Source of the DNA: Exobacillus caeni
Lineage (GTDB): Bacteria; Bacillota; Bacilli; Bacillales; Guptibacillaceae
DNA length: 64,000 nucleotides
Reading direction: 5' to 3'
Assembly (NCBI RefSeq): GCF_005747095.1
Contig: NZ_SWLG01000014.1
Coordinates: 1 to 64,000, forward strand
Shown here: positions 9,112 through 18,616 of the stretch, piece by piece
Position numbering within the stretch: position 1 is the first letter of the stretch
Layout: each line of letters begins with the position of its first letter
Notes under the pieces: generated by a model
Seen by the model: the letters and a program-made list of their open reading frames with translations, nothing else
What the model was told of the DNA's origin: nothing
Database searches by the model: none
Translations under genes and position numbers: made by a program

Positions 9112-10317
9112 ATGACGCCAGAAAAGTTATATTACCAGGATCCATACAAACGGTCTTTTTCTGCTCAAATCCTTCAAAATGAAAAAGATGAAAAAGGACG
9201 TTTCTATGTTGTTTTAGATAAAACGGCATTTTATCCAACAGGCGGTGGGCAGCCACATGATACCGGGACAATCAATGGTGTAGATGTTTATGACGTTGAG
9301 GAAGTAGAGGGAGAAGTTCGGCATTTTACCGATACACCTCTTGAAGGGAAAGAATGTAATGGAGAGATCGACTGGATACGTCGGTTCGATCATATGCAGC
9401 AGCATGCCGGACAACATATTTTATCAGCTGCATTTGAAGATATATACGGCTATAGGACTGTAAGCTTTCATTTAGGAAAAGAAATTTGCACCATTGATCT
9501 TGAAGTACCAACACTTCATGAAGAGGAAGCTGAACGAGCGGAGGAAAGGGCCAATGCTATCATTCTTGAAAATCGCCCTATTGATACAAAGTGGGTAACA
9601 GAAAATGAGATCAGTAAATACCCGCTAAGAAAGGCTCTATCTGTTACTGATGATATCCGCCTCGTCATTATTCCTGATTTTGATTACAACGGCTGCGGAG
9701 GAACCCATCCAAATACGACAGGACAAGTCAGCTCCCTGAAAATCCTTCAGTGGGAAAAACAAAAGAAAAATATCCGCGTCCACTTTGTATGTGGCAACAG
9801 AGTATTAAAGCAGCTTCACGAAAAGAATCTTGTCATCCAGCGCTTAAATGGAGTGTTAAGCGCTCCCCAGGAAGATTTGGAGGCTGCTGCAACTCGTATC
9901 CTGGAGCAACAGAAGAATCTCGAAAAAACAGTTGATGAATTGAAAACCGAGCTTCTGGTTCAAGAAGCAAACAAACTGACCGAGCATGCAATAACAACGA
10001 ACGGCTATAACCTTGTGGAAAAAGCCTATTCAGGCTGGACTATGGCTGAGCTTCAACAATTGGCCAAAAACATAATCCATAATTTCGACAGCATGCTGGT
10101 ACTGTTAGTAAACGAAAACGATGACAGGCTTCAACTTGTTTGTGCGAGAAGTAATGATATCGAGATCAACATGAGGGAACTTATTAAGCGCATCCTACCT
10201 GAAATAAATGGTAAAGGCGGAGGAAGCGAAACAGTTGTACAAGGGGGAGGAGAAAAGATTATTTCTTCCGAAGCATTGATCGGAAAAATGGTGGAAGTGA
10301 CAAATACACTCAATTAA
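9112..10317 (+). CDS. Alanyl-tRNA editing protein, AlaX-L type
   Basis: Free-standing trans-editing hydrolase of 401 aa that should remove Ser or Gly mischarged on tRNA-Ala. It corresponds to the AlaRS editing and C-terminal parts without the synthetase core: the GGGQPHDTG loop (44-52), zinc ligands in HMQQHAGQH (94-102) and NGCGGTHP (193-200, with Cys195 and His199), a coiled coil at 230-290, and a C-terminal DHHA1 domain with GKGGGSE near 364. GGGGAG lies 9 nt before the ATG. It is monocistronic. Confidence 0.88.
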   Translation: MTPEKLYYQDPYKRSFSAQILQNEKDEKGRFYVVLDKTAFYPTGGGQPHDTGTINGVDVYDVEEVEGEVRHFTDTPLEGKECNGEIDWIRRFDHMQQHAGQHILSAAFEDIYGYRTVSFHLGKEICTIDLEVPTLHEEEAERAEERANAIILENRPIDTKWVTENEISKYPLRKALSVTDDIRLVIIPDFDYNGCGGTHPNTTGQVSSLKILQWEKQKKNIRVHFVCGNRVLKQLHEKNLVIQRLNGVLSAPQEDLEAAATRILEQQKNLEKTVDELKTELLVQEANKLTEHAITTNGYNLVEKAYSGWTMAELQQLAKNIIHNFDSMLVLLVNENDDRLQLVCARSNDIEINMRELIKRILPEINGKGGGSETVVQGGGEKIISSEALIGKMVEVTNTLN

Positions 10318-10318
10318 C

Positions 10319-10368
10319 AGTGCCAGGCACCTTAAAAAGACAACTGTCCTTTTAGGGTGCCTGGCACT
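10319..10368. repeat. 50-bp triple-palindrome repeat, copy 1
   Basis: GTGCCAGGCACC and GGTGCCTGGCAC flank a central GACAACTGTCC. Each arm is itself a palindrome around one base. It lies between the convergent alaX and flippase genes and may act as a hairpin terminator. Further copies are at 26999, 61100 and 63594. Confidence 0.85.
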
Positions 10369-10374
10369 CCACTG

Positions 10375-11703
10375 TTAGAAGCTCTCTTTGATCGGTTTCA
10401 TTCCTATGAGGGAAACGCCGATTTTTTTACATATTGTTAAGTAATGCATCAGCATTAGCAGGACGACCCCGGTGTTCATGCCTAAGATGATTCCTGCCAT
10501 TTGAAACTGGGGCAGTGAGCCTAATAAAACCATCAAGGCAAAGGAAACCATTGTTGACCAGACCGAATGGATCAAAGCGTCTTTGACAAGCCCCATTCCT
10601 ATAAGAAAAGCCCACATCGGCATTATAAAGAAGTGAAACAGAAAATACGGCCACAGCAACTTTAAATAGATAGCTGGAGCAGTTGAATCAAAAAACAACT
10701 TCGTTAGTGGCTCTGCAAAAAAGTAAAAGATCACTACCGAGGGAACCCCATAGGCAAAGGTTAATTTCATCACATGCTGTAAAAGTGACTGGAGCTTTTT
10801 ATAGTTCCTGCTGGAGAACGCTTCAGAAACAGTCGGGATAAGAACGATTAAAAGGGAATGGGCAATGAAAGCCGGAAAAAACCCGATCGTGATGGCAACC
10901 CCGGCAAGCATACCGAAATGTTCCATCGCTGTCGTTTCCGTTAAGCCGGCCCTTCCCAATGCAAAAATTATAATAAATGGCTGCACTGCGTTTGTTATCG
11001 CATGAAAGATACGAAGGCCGGTCGTAGGGACAGATATAGCCAGAAGGTTTTTCCTAACCTCTTTCCCATGAATATAGGCTCTCGGATTGCGCTTTAAATA
11101 ATGAAGCTGCACGAAATAAACATGCATCAAGTAAATAAAAACAACCAGTTCACTTCCGACAAGTGTACATAGTGCTATCAATAGCGCGGTGCCTGTTTCA
11201 AAATGGAACGCCTGATAAACAAACGCCAGCAGGATAAGTTGAACTGCTTTTCTAAGGAAGTTCGCAAAAGCAATCTTCCCCATGTGCTGGACACCCATAA
11301 AATAGCCTCTCGCTAAAGAAGAAAATGAAATGATCGGGATAAGGAAGACCACCAACCATTTAACAGCGGGATGATAGTTATGGAAAACCGGTATATACGG
11401 AAAGGTAATGCCGGCTAGGATCGTTAACAGTACTGCTGTGGCCACCGCGATCTTCAGAGCATGGCCAAGCATGTTCAAATGGTACTTCTTCTCTTTTTCA
11501 GCTACGAATTTTGAAACGGAGATCGGCAGCTCCAGGCTGGCAATGATTACAACAAGAAAAACGGAAGGCAAAATTGCCATATATAAGCCAAGTCCATGTT
11601 CTCCCAGCTCTTTAGCAAGAACTATGTTGATCAGAAATTCCAGGCATTCTCCAAGGAATGCGGCAACAACTAGAATTAATGTCCCTTTAATAAATGTATT
11701 CAT
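10375..11703 (-). CDS. SpoVB-like polysaccharide/lipid flippase (MOP superfamily)
   Basis: Polytopic membrane protein of 442 aa with about 12-14 helices. The N-terminus KGTLILVVAAFLGECLEFL and the internal RGYFMGVQHM motif are typical of the polysaccharide-transporter/SpoVB branch of MOP exporters, which flip lipid-linked precursors. The TGLRIFHAITNAVQPFIII segment is likewise typical of SpoVB-like proteins. AGGAGA precedes the ATG. Substrate is unknown; peptidoglycan-precursor or polysaccharide-linked lipids are the usual candidates. It is monocistronic. Confidence 0.82.
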   Translation of the reverse strand: MNTFIKGTLILVVAAFLGECLEFLINIVLAKELGEHGLGLYMAILPSVFLVVIIASLELPISVSKFVAEKEKKYHLNMLGHALKIAVATAVLLTILAGITFPYIPVFHNYHPAVKWLVVFLIPIISFSSLARGYFMGVQHMGKIAFANFLRKAVQLILLAFVYQAFHFETGTALLIALCTLVGSELVVFIYLMHVYFVQLHYLKRNPRAYIHGKEVRKNLLAISVPTTGLRIFHAITNAVQPFIIIFALGRAGLTETTAMEHFGMLAGVAITIGFFPAFIAHSLLIVLIPTVSEAFSSRNYKKLQSLLQHVMKLTFAYGVPSVVIFYFFAEPLTKLFFDSTAPAIYLKLLWPYFLFHFFIMPMWAFLIGMGLVKDALIHSVWSTMVSFALMVLLGSLPQFQMAGIILGMNTGVVLLMLMHYLTICKKIGVSLIGMKPIKESF

Positions 11704-11800
11704 CTAATCTCTCCTGTCCCTTTTCATACTTTAATGATATGAGACAAGCAAAGAGATTATTTTTTAGTATTGGCCCATTTTTTGGACATTTTCTTCTAAA

Positions 11801-12457
11801 TCATTCAACAAGCCTGTCCTGGTATGTTTCTGTGGTCCAGAGGCATAGCAGTAAAATCAACTCGAATCCGTTAGTGATCGCAATACTATCTATAGGGATG
11901 GGAATAAAACCTCCAAGAGCCATAAAGGCAACTCCTATAAGCATCCATCCCCAGCGCTGGCGTATCCAGAGAATTATTCCTGCCGCTGCCATCGGAATCG
12001 TTACTAGAATGACCATGAGCGGCGGTCCGCCAGATGCTGCAGGTTCATACTTTAATACCCCATTCGTTATTTCGGGCTCTAGATGTATTCCAAGCGTTTT
12101 AGTGAAAAGCTCGAGTAATATGAGTATCACTGTGAACACGACTGTAATAATCCATGCAAGCTTTGTTTTCGCCCAGGTAACGCTTGCTCTGGCGATAGCA
12201 TACCAGGAGAACACCACGAGAAGCGGAGTTAAAATCGCATGGAACCAGAAGCGGAGAAGATTTAAACTTTCAAGGACAGAGCCTTTTCCTATTGCCTTTC
12301 CTGACGCAACTATAGCATTGTCATAAAATAACCCTGCTGTAACGAGAAGCAACACCTTCCCTGATGCAGATCCTCCATAGCTTGGCGCCAAATATATCCC
12401 CCATAGGAGCAAACCAAGATATGATAGTGCAAATACAGTATAGAGAAATGTATCCAT
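11801..12457 (-). CDS. Conserved membrane protein, function unknown
   Basis: Integral membrane protein of 218 aa with six or seven hydrophobic segments, roughly at residues 4-24, 34-46, 68-88, 100-119, 146-162, 169-186 and 194-208. No catalytic motif or named family is recognised. AGGAGG lies 5 nt before the ATG. It is divergent from the serine hydrolase and downstream, in the same direction, lies the flippase gene with a ~100-nt gap. Confidence 0.7.
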   Translation of the reverse strand: MDTFLYTVFALSYLGLLLWGIYLAPSYGGSASGKVLLLVTAGLFYDNAIVASGKAIGKGSVLESLNLLRFWFHAILTPLLVVFSWYAIARASVTWAKTKLAWIITVVFTVILILLELFTKTLGIHLEPEITNGVLKYEPAASGGPPLMVILVTIPMAAAGIILWIRQRWGWMLIGVAFMALGGFIPIPIDSIAITNGFELILLLCLWTTETYQDRLVE

Positions 12458-12628
12458 ACGACCTCCTATGACTCATTTTCATGTATCTCATCATATATCT
12501 TCATTCCATTTCTTCAAGATAATTAAACAAAAAAGCAAGTTGCCCCTCCTTTTTACCTTTTCTCCAAGAAGGGGAATTATATTGGACGTCGAATTTATTA
12601 GTTTATCTTTGGTAAAGGAGCACACAAG

Positions 12629-13852
12629 TTGATTAAAAATAACATCGGGTTAATGACAATCGCTATCCTATATATTTCGTTTAGTATCATGCATGCATTT
12701 ATACCGGAATATTTTACAACTACTTATTTTTTGCGGGGAGCACTCTGGGGCGAAGCAGACATTGAAGATTATAAGCGTTTTCCTTCCAGGGGATTGGCTG
12801 CAGCAAAGGAAAATACCTTTCATTTTAAGAAAAACATTAATGAAAAACTGGTTCACTCAGCATCTGAAAAAATAACCTACTTTGCTAGCGGTAAACCTTC
12901 CAAGATTACAAATCTGGAGTCTTTCTTGACTGATAACGAAACTACTGCATTCCTCATCATCAAGAACGATACTATCCTGTATGAAAAGTACTTTAACGGT
13001 TATTCACGGAATTCTGTCAACACTTCTTTTTCGATGGCAAAATCGTTCCTGTCTGCTTTAATAGGCAAGGCTGTTGAAGAAGGGTATATTAATAGCCTCG
13101 ATGACCCGATCACTAACTACCTTCCTGAGCTGAAAGAAAAGAACATGCAGGCTATCACGATCCGCCACCTGCTCACTATGTCATCTGGGTTAAGTTATTC
13201 TGACGGATTCCTGTTGTTCGGGGACGGTGCAAAAACGTACTATCCCCCCGATCTAAGAAAGATTGCGCTTCAAGAAACTTTCATAAAGGAAGGACCCGGG
13301 GAACATTTTTTATATAACAACTATAACCCTCTACTGCTCGGTCTTATTTTGGAAAGGGCAACGAGGCAGCCAGTGTCAGCTTATCTAGAAAACAAGATAT
13401 GGAGGCTTCTTGGAATGGAATTTGAAGGATCCTGGAGCATCGATAGCAAAGACAGTGGTTTTGAAAAGATGGAGAGCGGAATTAATGCAAGAGCAATAGA
13501 TTTTGCTAAGTTTGGCCGATTGTTCTTAAACAAAGGGAACTGGAACGGTAAACAGGTTTTATCCGAAAGTTGGGTAACCGAATCTACCAGCCCTTTACCC
13601 GTCATACCATCCGGCTATTATGAGAACACCAAAGACTGGGCTCTCTTCTCAAACAAGAAGGGATATTACTCTCACATGTGGTGGGGATATGAAAGAAAGA
13701 ATGGGGAACATGATTTTTTCGCGATGGGGAATTTTGGCCAGTTCATCTATGTTTGCCCTTCGAAAAACCTCATCATTGTGCGAAACGGCAAAGATTACGG
13801 GAAAGTGGATGCCTGGCCGGAGATTTTCTATGAGATGGCCAACAATCTATAA
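12629..13852 (+). CDS. Membrane-anchored serine hydrolase of the class C beta-lactamase/PBP4-like family
   Basis: Protein of 407 aa with an N-terminal hydrophobic anchor (residues 6-24) and an extracytoplasmic beta-lactamase-like domain. The nucleophile motif SMAK (Ser135, Lys138) and the second motif YNN (within LYNNYNPLLLG) are present; a third motif is less clear. Such proteins act as esterases, D-peptidases or amidases rather than true lactamases. Start is a TTG, chosen because AAAGGAG lies 8 nt upstream. It is followed by a hairpin terminator and converges on the helicase gene. Confidence 0.82.
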   Translation: MIKNNIGLMTIAILYISFSIMHAFIPEYFTTTYFLRGALWGEADIEDYKRFPSRGLAAAKENTFHFKKNINEKLVHSASEKITYFASGKPSKITNLESFLTDNETTAFLIIKNDTILYEKYFNGYSRNSVNTSFSMAKSFLSALIGKAVEEGYINSLDDPITNYLPELKEKNMQAITIRHLLTMSSGLSYSDGFLLFGDGAKTYYPPDLRKIALQETFIKEGPGEHFLYNNYNPLLLGLILERATRQPVSAYLENKIWRLLGMEFEGSWSIDSKDSGFEKMESGINARAIDFAKFGRLFLNKGNWNGKQVLSESWVTESTSPLPVIPSGYYENTKDWALFSNKKGYYSHMWWGYERKNGEHDFFAMGNFGQFIYVCPSKNLIIVRNGKDYGKVDAWPEIFYEMANNL

Positions 13853-13860
13853 CTATAGTA

Positions 13861-13895
13861 AAGAAGAGCGGCGCATCGTGCACCGCTCTTTCGTG
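13861..13895. terminator. Hairpin between serine hydrolase and helicase genes
   Basis: AAGAGCGG at 13864-13871 pairs with CCGCTCTT at 13883-13890. It lies between convergent genes. The T-tract is weak. Confidence 0.65.
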
Positions 13896-16184
13896 TTATA
13901 TCACTGTATAGTCCTTCCACTCTTCCGGTAACAGGGACAGATAGTTACGATGCAAAAAGCGGTCATCGACAAGCACGATTACTCCCCGATCGTTCTCCGA
14001 GCGAATCAGCCTTCCTCCAGCCTGAAGAACTTTGTTCATTCCCGGGAATACATAGGCGTAGTCGTAACCCTTTTTCCCAACACTATTAAAATAGTCCTTG
14101 ATAATGTTTCGTTCGAGCCCGAACTGAGGAAGTCCTACTCCAATGACAACGACACCATTTAACCTGTCACCCTTCAAATCGACTCCTTCAGAAAATATCC
14201 CCCCAAGAACTGCAAAGCCGATCAGCTTTTGTTCACTTTCCGCCTTGAAAGAAGAAAGAAACGCCTCTCGTTCCTCCTCTGACATCCCTCTATCCTGCAC
14301 GATCGTAGGAATATCAATGCCCTGTTCCATGAATTGCTCGTACACATTGATCATATATTGGTACGACGGGAAGAAAACCAGATAATTTCCTGGACGTTCC
14401 CCGGCAAGCTGGCCGATCATTTTGGCAATAGGCTCTTTCGTTCTTTCCCTATCCCGATATCTAGTAGACAGAGGCTGTATAAATACTTCTGCATTTTCTT
14501 TTGCAAAAGGGGATGGAACTGACATCGAATAGTCCTCATCATCTGCTCCAAGCATGTCCCGGTAGTAATCCAATGGGGATAAGGTAGCAGAAAAATAGAT
14601 TTTCGAGCGATAATTTTTCCCCATTTTCTGCAACAGAGCGGAAGGGTCGAGGCAGAAAAGTTTAATACGAACCTCGCTCTTCTCATATTCTACATACGTT
14701 AAATAACGTTCATCGTAGTATTGCGAGATTCGGATAATTCCCTGTGCTAAAAAATACGTATCTAACAACAGCTGCTGTGATTCTCCATCCCTCTGGTTCA
14801 CTAACTCTTTTTCAGCATGCGAACTAAAAACCTCAAGTAACTCGACTAGCTGTTCAGGAATCTCTTGCAAGATAAGATTCTTTTGTTCGTTACACTGTTT
14901 TTTCAAAGCAAGCAGGCTATCATTAACCGCTTTTGCCGAATCAGAGATCTGTGAATTGTCATTTTTGTATTCACGCTTGATCTGCAGGAAGTGTGACTTG
15001 AACAAGTCCGCCGAAAACATTTCCCTCGCCCTATCCACAAGGTTATGTGCTTCATCAATCAACAAGATGGTCTGCTTTTTCTGCTCTTCAAAAAAACGCT
15101 TTAAAGAAATGCGAGGATCGAAAATATAATTGTAGTCACAAATAATCGCATCAGCAGCATAGGCAACATCAAGCGAAAACTCAAATGGGCAAACCGTATG
15201 CTTTTTCGCATATTTTTCGATCGTTTTACGGTCAATCAGCTTTTCGTTTCGAAGGATATCAAGCACCGCCCCGTTGATCCGGTCATAATAACCATCAGCG
15301 AATTCACAATAACCCTTCTGGCAGATTGTTTTTTCCTTAAAACAAACTTTGTCCTTTGCCGTGATTGTTACAGCGTTCATACAGAGTCCTTTTTCCTGCA
15401 TGAGAGAGAATGCTTCCTCCGCCGACTCCCTTGTTATTGTCTTTGCAGTAAGATAAAAGATTCGCTGAATGTGTCCTTCTCCAATCGCTTTTATAGAAGG
15501 AAATGTTGTGGAAACCGTCTTTCCGATTCCCGTCGGTGCCCTTGCGAATAGGTTCTTTTCATCGCTTATCGTCTTATACACAGCCCCGGCAAGCTTTCGC
15601 TGGCCTTCTCGATAAGCATCGAACGGAAAAGGAAGTTCTTTAATACTGTTATCTCTTCCTAGCTGATGTTCAATCCTAAAGGAAGCATAAGGAAAATACC
15701 CTTTTACCGTTTCCATAACGAAAGACGTAAGTTCTTCCCGGCTGAATGATTGAATAAATTGCTTTTTTTCCTCAGTATCAACCTGGACATATGTTAGCTG
15801 AACGTAGATCTCGTTAATCTCGTGGTCTTTAGCATACATGTAAGCATAGCATTTCGCCTGTGCCCAGTGTACAGGATAAGTGTCAGCTGAAATATTGCTC
15901 AGGTCTCCGGATGTTGATTTTATTTCATCAACGGTCACCATATCCTCAGAGAATAGAAGTCCGTCACACCTTCCATCAATAGTAAAAACCAACCCTTCAT
16001 ACGGGATTTCAGCACTAACATAAAATTCTTTTTCATCCTTTTCGTTATATGTTTTTTGTATTTTTTGATGGGCTTTTGTCCCCTCGTGCAGAGTGGTACT
16101 CGTTCGAAACCTCGAATCGATGCTTCCGCTTCGATAAACGTATTCAACCAGGGATCGAACTGAGATCTTCACTTTATCCGGCAT
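13896..16184 (-). CDS. XPD/DinG-family DNA helicase with N-terminal PD-(D/E)XK nuclease-like domain
   Basis: Large ATP-dependent helicase of 762 aa. Residues 1-170 look like a Cas4/RecB-type PD-(D/E)XK fold (DGRCDGLL followed by VDEIKST, with the Asp and Glu-x-Lys residues in place). The helicase part has Walker A RAPTGIGKT, four Cys typical of the XPD iron-sulfur domain (KVCFKEKTICQKGYC and VCPFEF), a DEAH box (LLIDEAHN) and motif VI near QAGGRLIRSENDRG. A role in DNA repair or replication-conflict resolution is inferred. The frame opens at 16202, but AGGTG precedes the ATG at 16184. Confidence 0.88.
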   Translation of the reverse strand: MPDKVKISVRSLVEYVYRSGSIDSRFRTSTTLHEGTKAHQKIQKTYNEKDEKEFYVSAEIPYEGLVFTIDGRCDGLLFSEDMVTVDEIKSTSGDLSNISADTYPVHWAQAKCYAYMYAKDHEINEIYVQLTYVQVDTEEKKQFIQSFSREELTSFVMETVKGYFPYASFRIEHQLGRDNSIKELPFPFDAYREGQRKLAGAVYKTISDEKNLFARAPTGIGKTVSTTFPSIKAIGEGHIQRIFYLTAKTITRESAEEAFSLMQEKGLCMNAVTITAKDKVCFKEKTICQKGYCEFADGYYDRINGAVLDILRNEKLIDRKTIEKYAKKHTVCPFEFSLDVAYAADAIICDYNYIFDPRISLKRFFEEQKKQTILLIDEAHNLVDRAREMFSADLFKSHFLQIKREYKNDNSQISDSAKAVNDSLLALKKQCNEQKNLILQEIPEQLVELLEVFSSHAEKELVNQRDGESQQLLLDTYFLAQGIIRISQYYDERYLTYVEYEKSEVRIKLFCLDPSALLQKMGKNYRSKIYFSATLSPLDYYRDMLGADDEDYSMSVPSPFAKENAEVFIQPLSTRYRDRERTKEPIAKMIGQLAGERPGNYLVFFPSYQYMINVYEQFMEQGIDIPTIVQDRGMSEEEREAFLSSFKAESEQKLIGFAVLGGIFSEGVDLKGDRLNGVVVIGVGLPQFGLERNIIKDYFNSVGKKGYDYAYVFPGMNKVLQAGGRLIRSENDRGVIVLVDDRFLHRNYLSLLPEEWKDYTVI

Positions 16185-16272
16185 ACTATCACCTGTAATC
16201 ATCGTAGTACCTTCTATTTTATCAGGTTTGGTTAAAATCGCGCATAAAGAGCTTTAATTTTTGTAAAAAATC

Positions 16273-16310
16273 AAAAGGCAAGCGGATATCCATGATCCTC
16301 TTGCCTTCTA
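16273..16310 (-). terminator. Terminator of the sortase operon
   Basis: AAGGCAAG (16275-16282) pairs with CTTGCCTT (16300-16307), with a further pairing GGAT/ATCC in the loop. T-rich sequence follows on the minus strand. Confidence 0.8.
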
Positions 16311-16312
16311 AG

Positions 16313-16957
16313 TTAGTTTTTCAATTGTGTATAAACTACAAGCCTCTCTTTATGAGTAGAAGCTTCATGATCAAAGTCCCCTGTACAGGTGATCAGGTTC
16401 AGGCCGCTCCTGTAGGTATATCCAAAAATCTCATTCAGCGGTGCTTCGTTACGCGGATAGCTCTTTACTGCATAGACGACAAAGGTTCGTTGATTCCCAT
16501 CAGATCCGGAAACTTTTATCTCATCGCCCTTTTTTAGTTTTTCTAATTTGAAAAACACGGCAGGTCCAGTCTTGTTATCGACGTGTCCTGCTATAACGGA
16601 ATTGCCGGGTTGTCCGGGTTGGGCCCCTTTTTGATACCATGCAACATTTTCGTCGTTTTTCGGCACATCCATTTTTCCATTGGAAAGCATACCTACCTTT
16701 TCCACTTCTGCATCCACGCCGATCGCAGGGATTTGAAGCCTGTCTGGTATGATTCCCTCTCGATTATCTTTGATTATCTCTTTGTCTGAATCGGTTTTAG
16801 AAATGTTCGAGTCCGGTAATGTCCGTAATGGGTCTTCCTGTTGTATGTTCTCTTGCATGCCGGAATTTTGATCCCTGTCGCCAGCAGATTGTGCAGCCAT
16901 GCTGCAACCGGATAGCAACAGCATGGCAGGCATCAATAGCTTTAATACGTTCATCAT
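16313..16957 (-). CDS. Lipoprotein-anchored sortase (class F-like)
   Basis: Transpeptidase of 214 aa. The N-terminus has a lipobox (LLLSGC, Cys18 here), so it should be a lipoprotein facing the wall. After a ~70-residue linker comes the sortase fold with the catalytic His in VIAGHVD, Cys in NLITCTG and Arg in HKERLVVY. Spacing and the AGHVD context fit class F sortases. GTG at 16966 is inside the AGGAG ribosome site, so the ATG at 16957 is used. It follows the wall-protein gene by 21 nt, which carries a matching sorting signal, so the two form a sortase-substrate pair. Confidence 0.88.
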   Translation of the reverse strand: MMNVLKLLMPAMLLLSGCSMAAQSAGDRDQNSGMQENIQQEDPLRTLPDSNISKTDSDKEIIKDNREGIIPDRLQIPAIGVDAEVEKVGMLSNGKMDVPKNDENVAWYQKGAQPGQPGNSVIAGHVDNKTGPAVFFKLEKLKKGDEIKVSGSDGNQRTFVVYAVKSYPRNEAPLNEIFGYTYRSGLNLITCTGDFDHEASTHKERLVVYTQLKN

Positions 16958-16978
16958 GGAGTTCACTCCTATTGAATG

Positions 16979-18328
16979 TTATCTTTCAATCTGCTTTCTT
17001 CGTAGAACTACTCCAGTGGCCGCTGCGATCGCCAATAAACCTGCAAGGAGCAATTCAAACGGAAACTCTTGCTGTTGTGCCGTGCCGCCCATACCGGTTT
17101 TCGGCATATCAGAAGGCATGCTGCTCTCGAACTTTTCAGGGAACTGGTTCACAAATGCTCCCGAAAGAGCTTTTGCAGGAGTAAACATATGGGCATATGC
17201 TTCCCTAACATTATCATAGGCCGTTGCATAATTTTCACCTGCATAACTGTTAAACGCACCGATCAGTTGCTCCACATGGTCTTGCAATCCTTGAGACAGC
17301 ATATCCGCTTTTAATCTCTCGTCTGTTGCTGTTTCAAGAAAGTTTGAGAAATCTTCCCTGTATTGTTCAAGGTTCTTTAAAGCTTCTTCTTTCTTCGCTT
17401 CATCGTTTGCTGCTGTCGCTTTTACATAATCGACGAAATAACCGATATGCCCGGACCACATTTCTTTAAATTTCATCCCAGCATCCTCGCCATAAACCGA
17501 AGAAATTGCTGCAGCGAGATCATCGGTGTTTTCACTCAAAGCTTGTGCAGAAGCTTCAAAGTCTTTTGAGCCATCGATGCCGTTCTGCATTGCCATCATA
17601 GCGAGACCAGCATGTTCAGCAAGCAAATGGCCAAGCTTTGCTCTTAAATCGGAAGCAGGGGTTACAGCCATCGTGTTGTTAAACTTGTCCGGGAATTGAT
17701 CCGTGATGGCGCTCGATAAGCCTTTCGCGACCATATGCATATGGTTGATCGCTTCTCTTTCATATTCATACGCTTTTTCATAATTCCCGGCTACATAGCT
17801 GTCGAAGGCACCGATAAGCTGGTTAACATGCATCTGTAGTCCTTCTGCAAGTGCATCTGCTTCCAATCGTTCCCCTGTAGCTGTTTCGAGGAATTGGGAA
17901 AATTCATTTTTATAGTTTGCAAGGGAATCCAACGCCTTTTGCTTTGCATCTTCATCTTTGTTGCCAGTTGCTTTCACATAATCGACAAAGAAACCGATGT
18001 GATTGCTCCACATATCATGGAATTGCTTGCCTGCTTCTTCTCCATATACAGAGGAAATCGCCTTTGCCAGGTCTTCTGTGTTGTCGCTTAACGCTCCTGC
18101 AGATTCCTCAAAGTCTGCTGCTCCTTCCGCTCCTTTTCTCATCGTTTCAATCGCAAAGTACGCATGCTCGCTTAATAAATGGCCTAGTGTCGCTCTTAAA
18201 TCCGCCGCTGGTGTTTCCACTGTCGGGGCACTATGTGTTTCACCATTTTGTGCACTTACGATTCCTGCTGTCGGCAATAAAAGAGATACACTCAACGGTA
18301 ATGCTACGATTCCTTTTTTCCAATTCAT
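16979..18328 (-). CDS. Tandem-repeat secreted protein with C-terminal sortase signal
   Basis: Surface protein of 449 aa. It has a signal peptide (residues 1-26, ending VSA-Q) and two homologous ~185-residue helical repeats, beginning DLRATLGHLLSEHA and DLRAKLGHLLAEHA. Then come a MPKTG sorting motif near 408, a hydrophobic helix and a basic tail (RRKQIER), which together make a wall-sorting signal. Each repeat has conserved His positions (GHLLxEHA, MWSxHIG) in predicted helices, so metal or haem binding is possible but unproven. GGGAGAG precedes the ATG. It shares an operon with the sortase and a promoter motif with the nearby ECF sigma operon. Confidence 0.85.
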   Translation of the reverse strand: MNWKKGIVALPLSVSLLLPTAGIVSAQNGETHSAPTVETPAADLRATLGHLLSEHAYFAIETMRKGAEGAADFEESAGALSDNTEDLAKAISSVYGEEAGKQFHDMWSNHIGFFVDYVKATGNKDEDAKQKALDSLANYKNEFSQFLETATGERLEADALAEGLQMHVNQLIGAFDSYVAGNYEKAYEYEREAINHMHMVAKGLSSAITDQFPDKFNNTMAVTPASDLRAKLGHLLAEHAGLAMMAMQNGIDGSKDFEASAQALSENTDDLAAAISSVYGEDAGMKFKEMWSGHIGYFVDYVKATAANDEAKKEEALKNLEQYREDFSNFLETATDERLKADMLSQGLQDHVEQLIGAFNSYAGENYATAYDNVREAYAHMFTPAKALSGAFVNQFPEKFESSMPSDMPKTGMGGTAQQQEFPFELLLAGLLAIAAATGVVLRRKQIER

Positions 18329-18370
18329 TATTCTAACACTCTCCCTTTTAAAAAATTTGATTTCACTGGG

Positions 18371-18400
18371 CTAACGATAGAAAAATGAATCTGGATCACT
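18371..18400 (-). promoter_or_regulatory. ECF-type promoter of the wall protein-sortase operon
   Basis: The minus strand reads AGTGATCCA, 14 nt, then TCGTT. The same AGWGATCCA-N14-TCGTT arrangement occurs before the ECF sigma operon at 19981-20010. The predicted transcript start is ~36 nt before the ATG at 18328. Identity of spacing in two loci is the evidence; the consensus is otherwise unconfirmed. Confidence 0.65.
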
Positions 18401-18577
18401 TTTTTTTAAAAAAACATTTATTTTTTCATACCAGGCTTTTTTTCATGATGTTCGAGCTCGTCCAATTTAATGGTTTTTGTAATACTAAATGATTAATGAA
18501 CTAAAAAGCCTGGATGATTTTATCGGACATTGAATCCTCTATTTGCCTTGATAACAAATCTATACTTCCTATATGTA

Positions 18578-18610
18578 TAAAAAGAGCCAGGATAACCTGG
18601 CCCTCTTCGT
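18578..18610 (-). terminator. Terminator of the sigma/anti-sigma operon
   Basis: Hairpin with AGCCAGG (18585-18591) and CCTGGC (18596-18601) extended by an AAGAG/CTCTT arm, followed on the minus strand by TTTTTATA. It lies just after the anti-sigma stop codon. Confidence 0.75.
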
Positions 18611-18616
18611 TTCACT

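Noticed and set aside
11694-12326. 210-codon plus-strand open frame
   Set aside because: Antisense to a membrane protein with a strong ribosome site; hydrophobic codon shadow.
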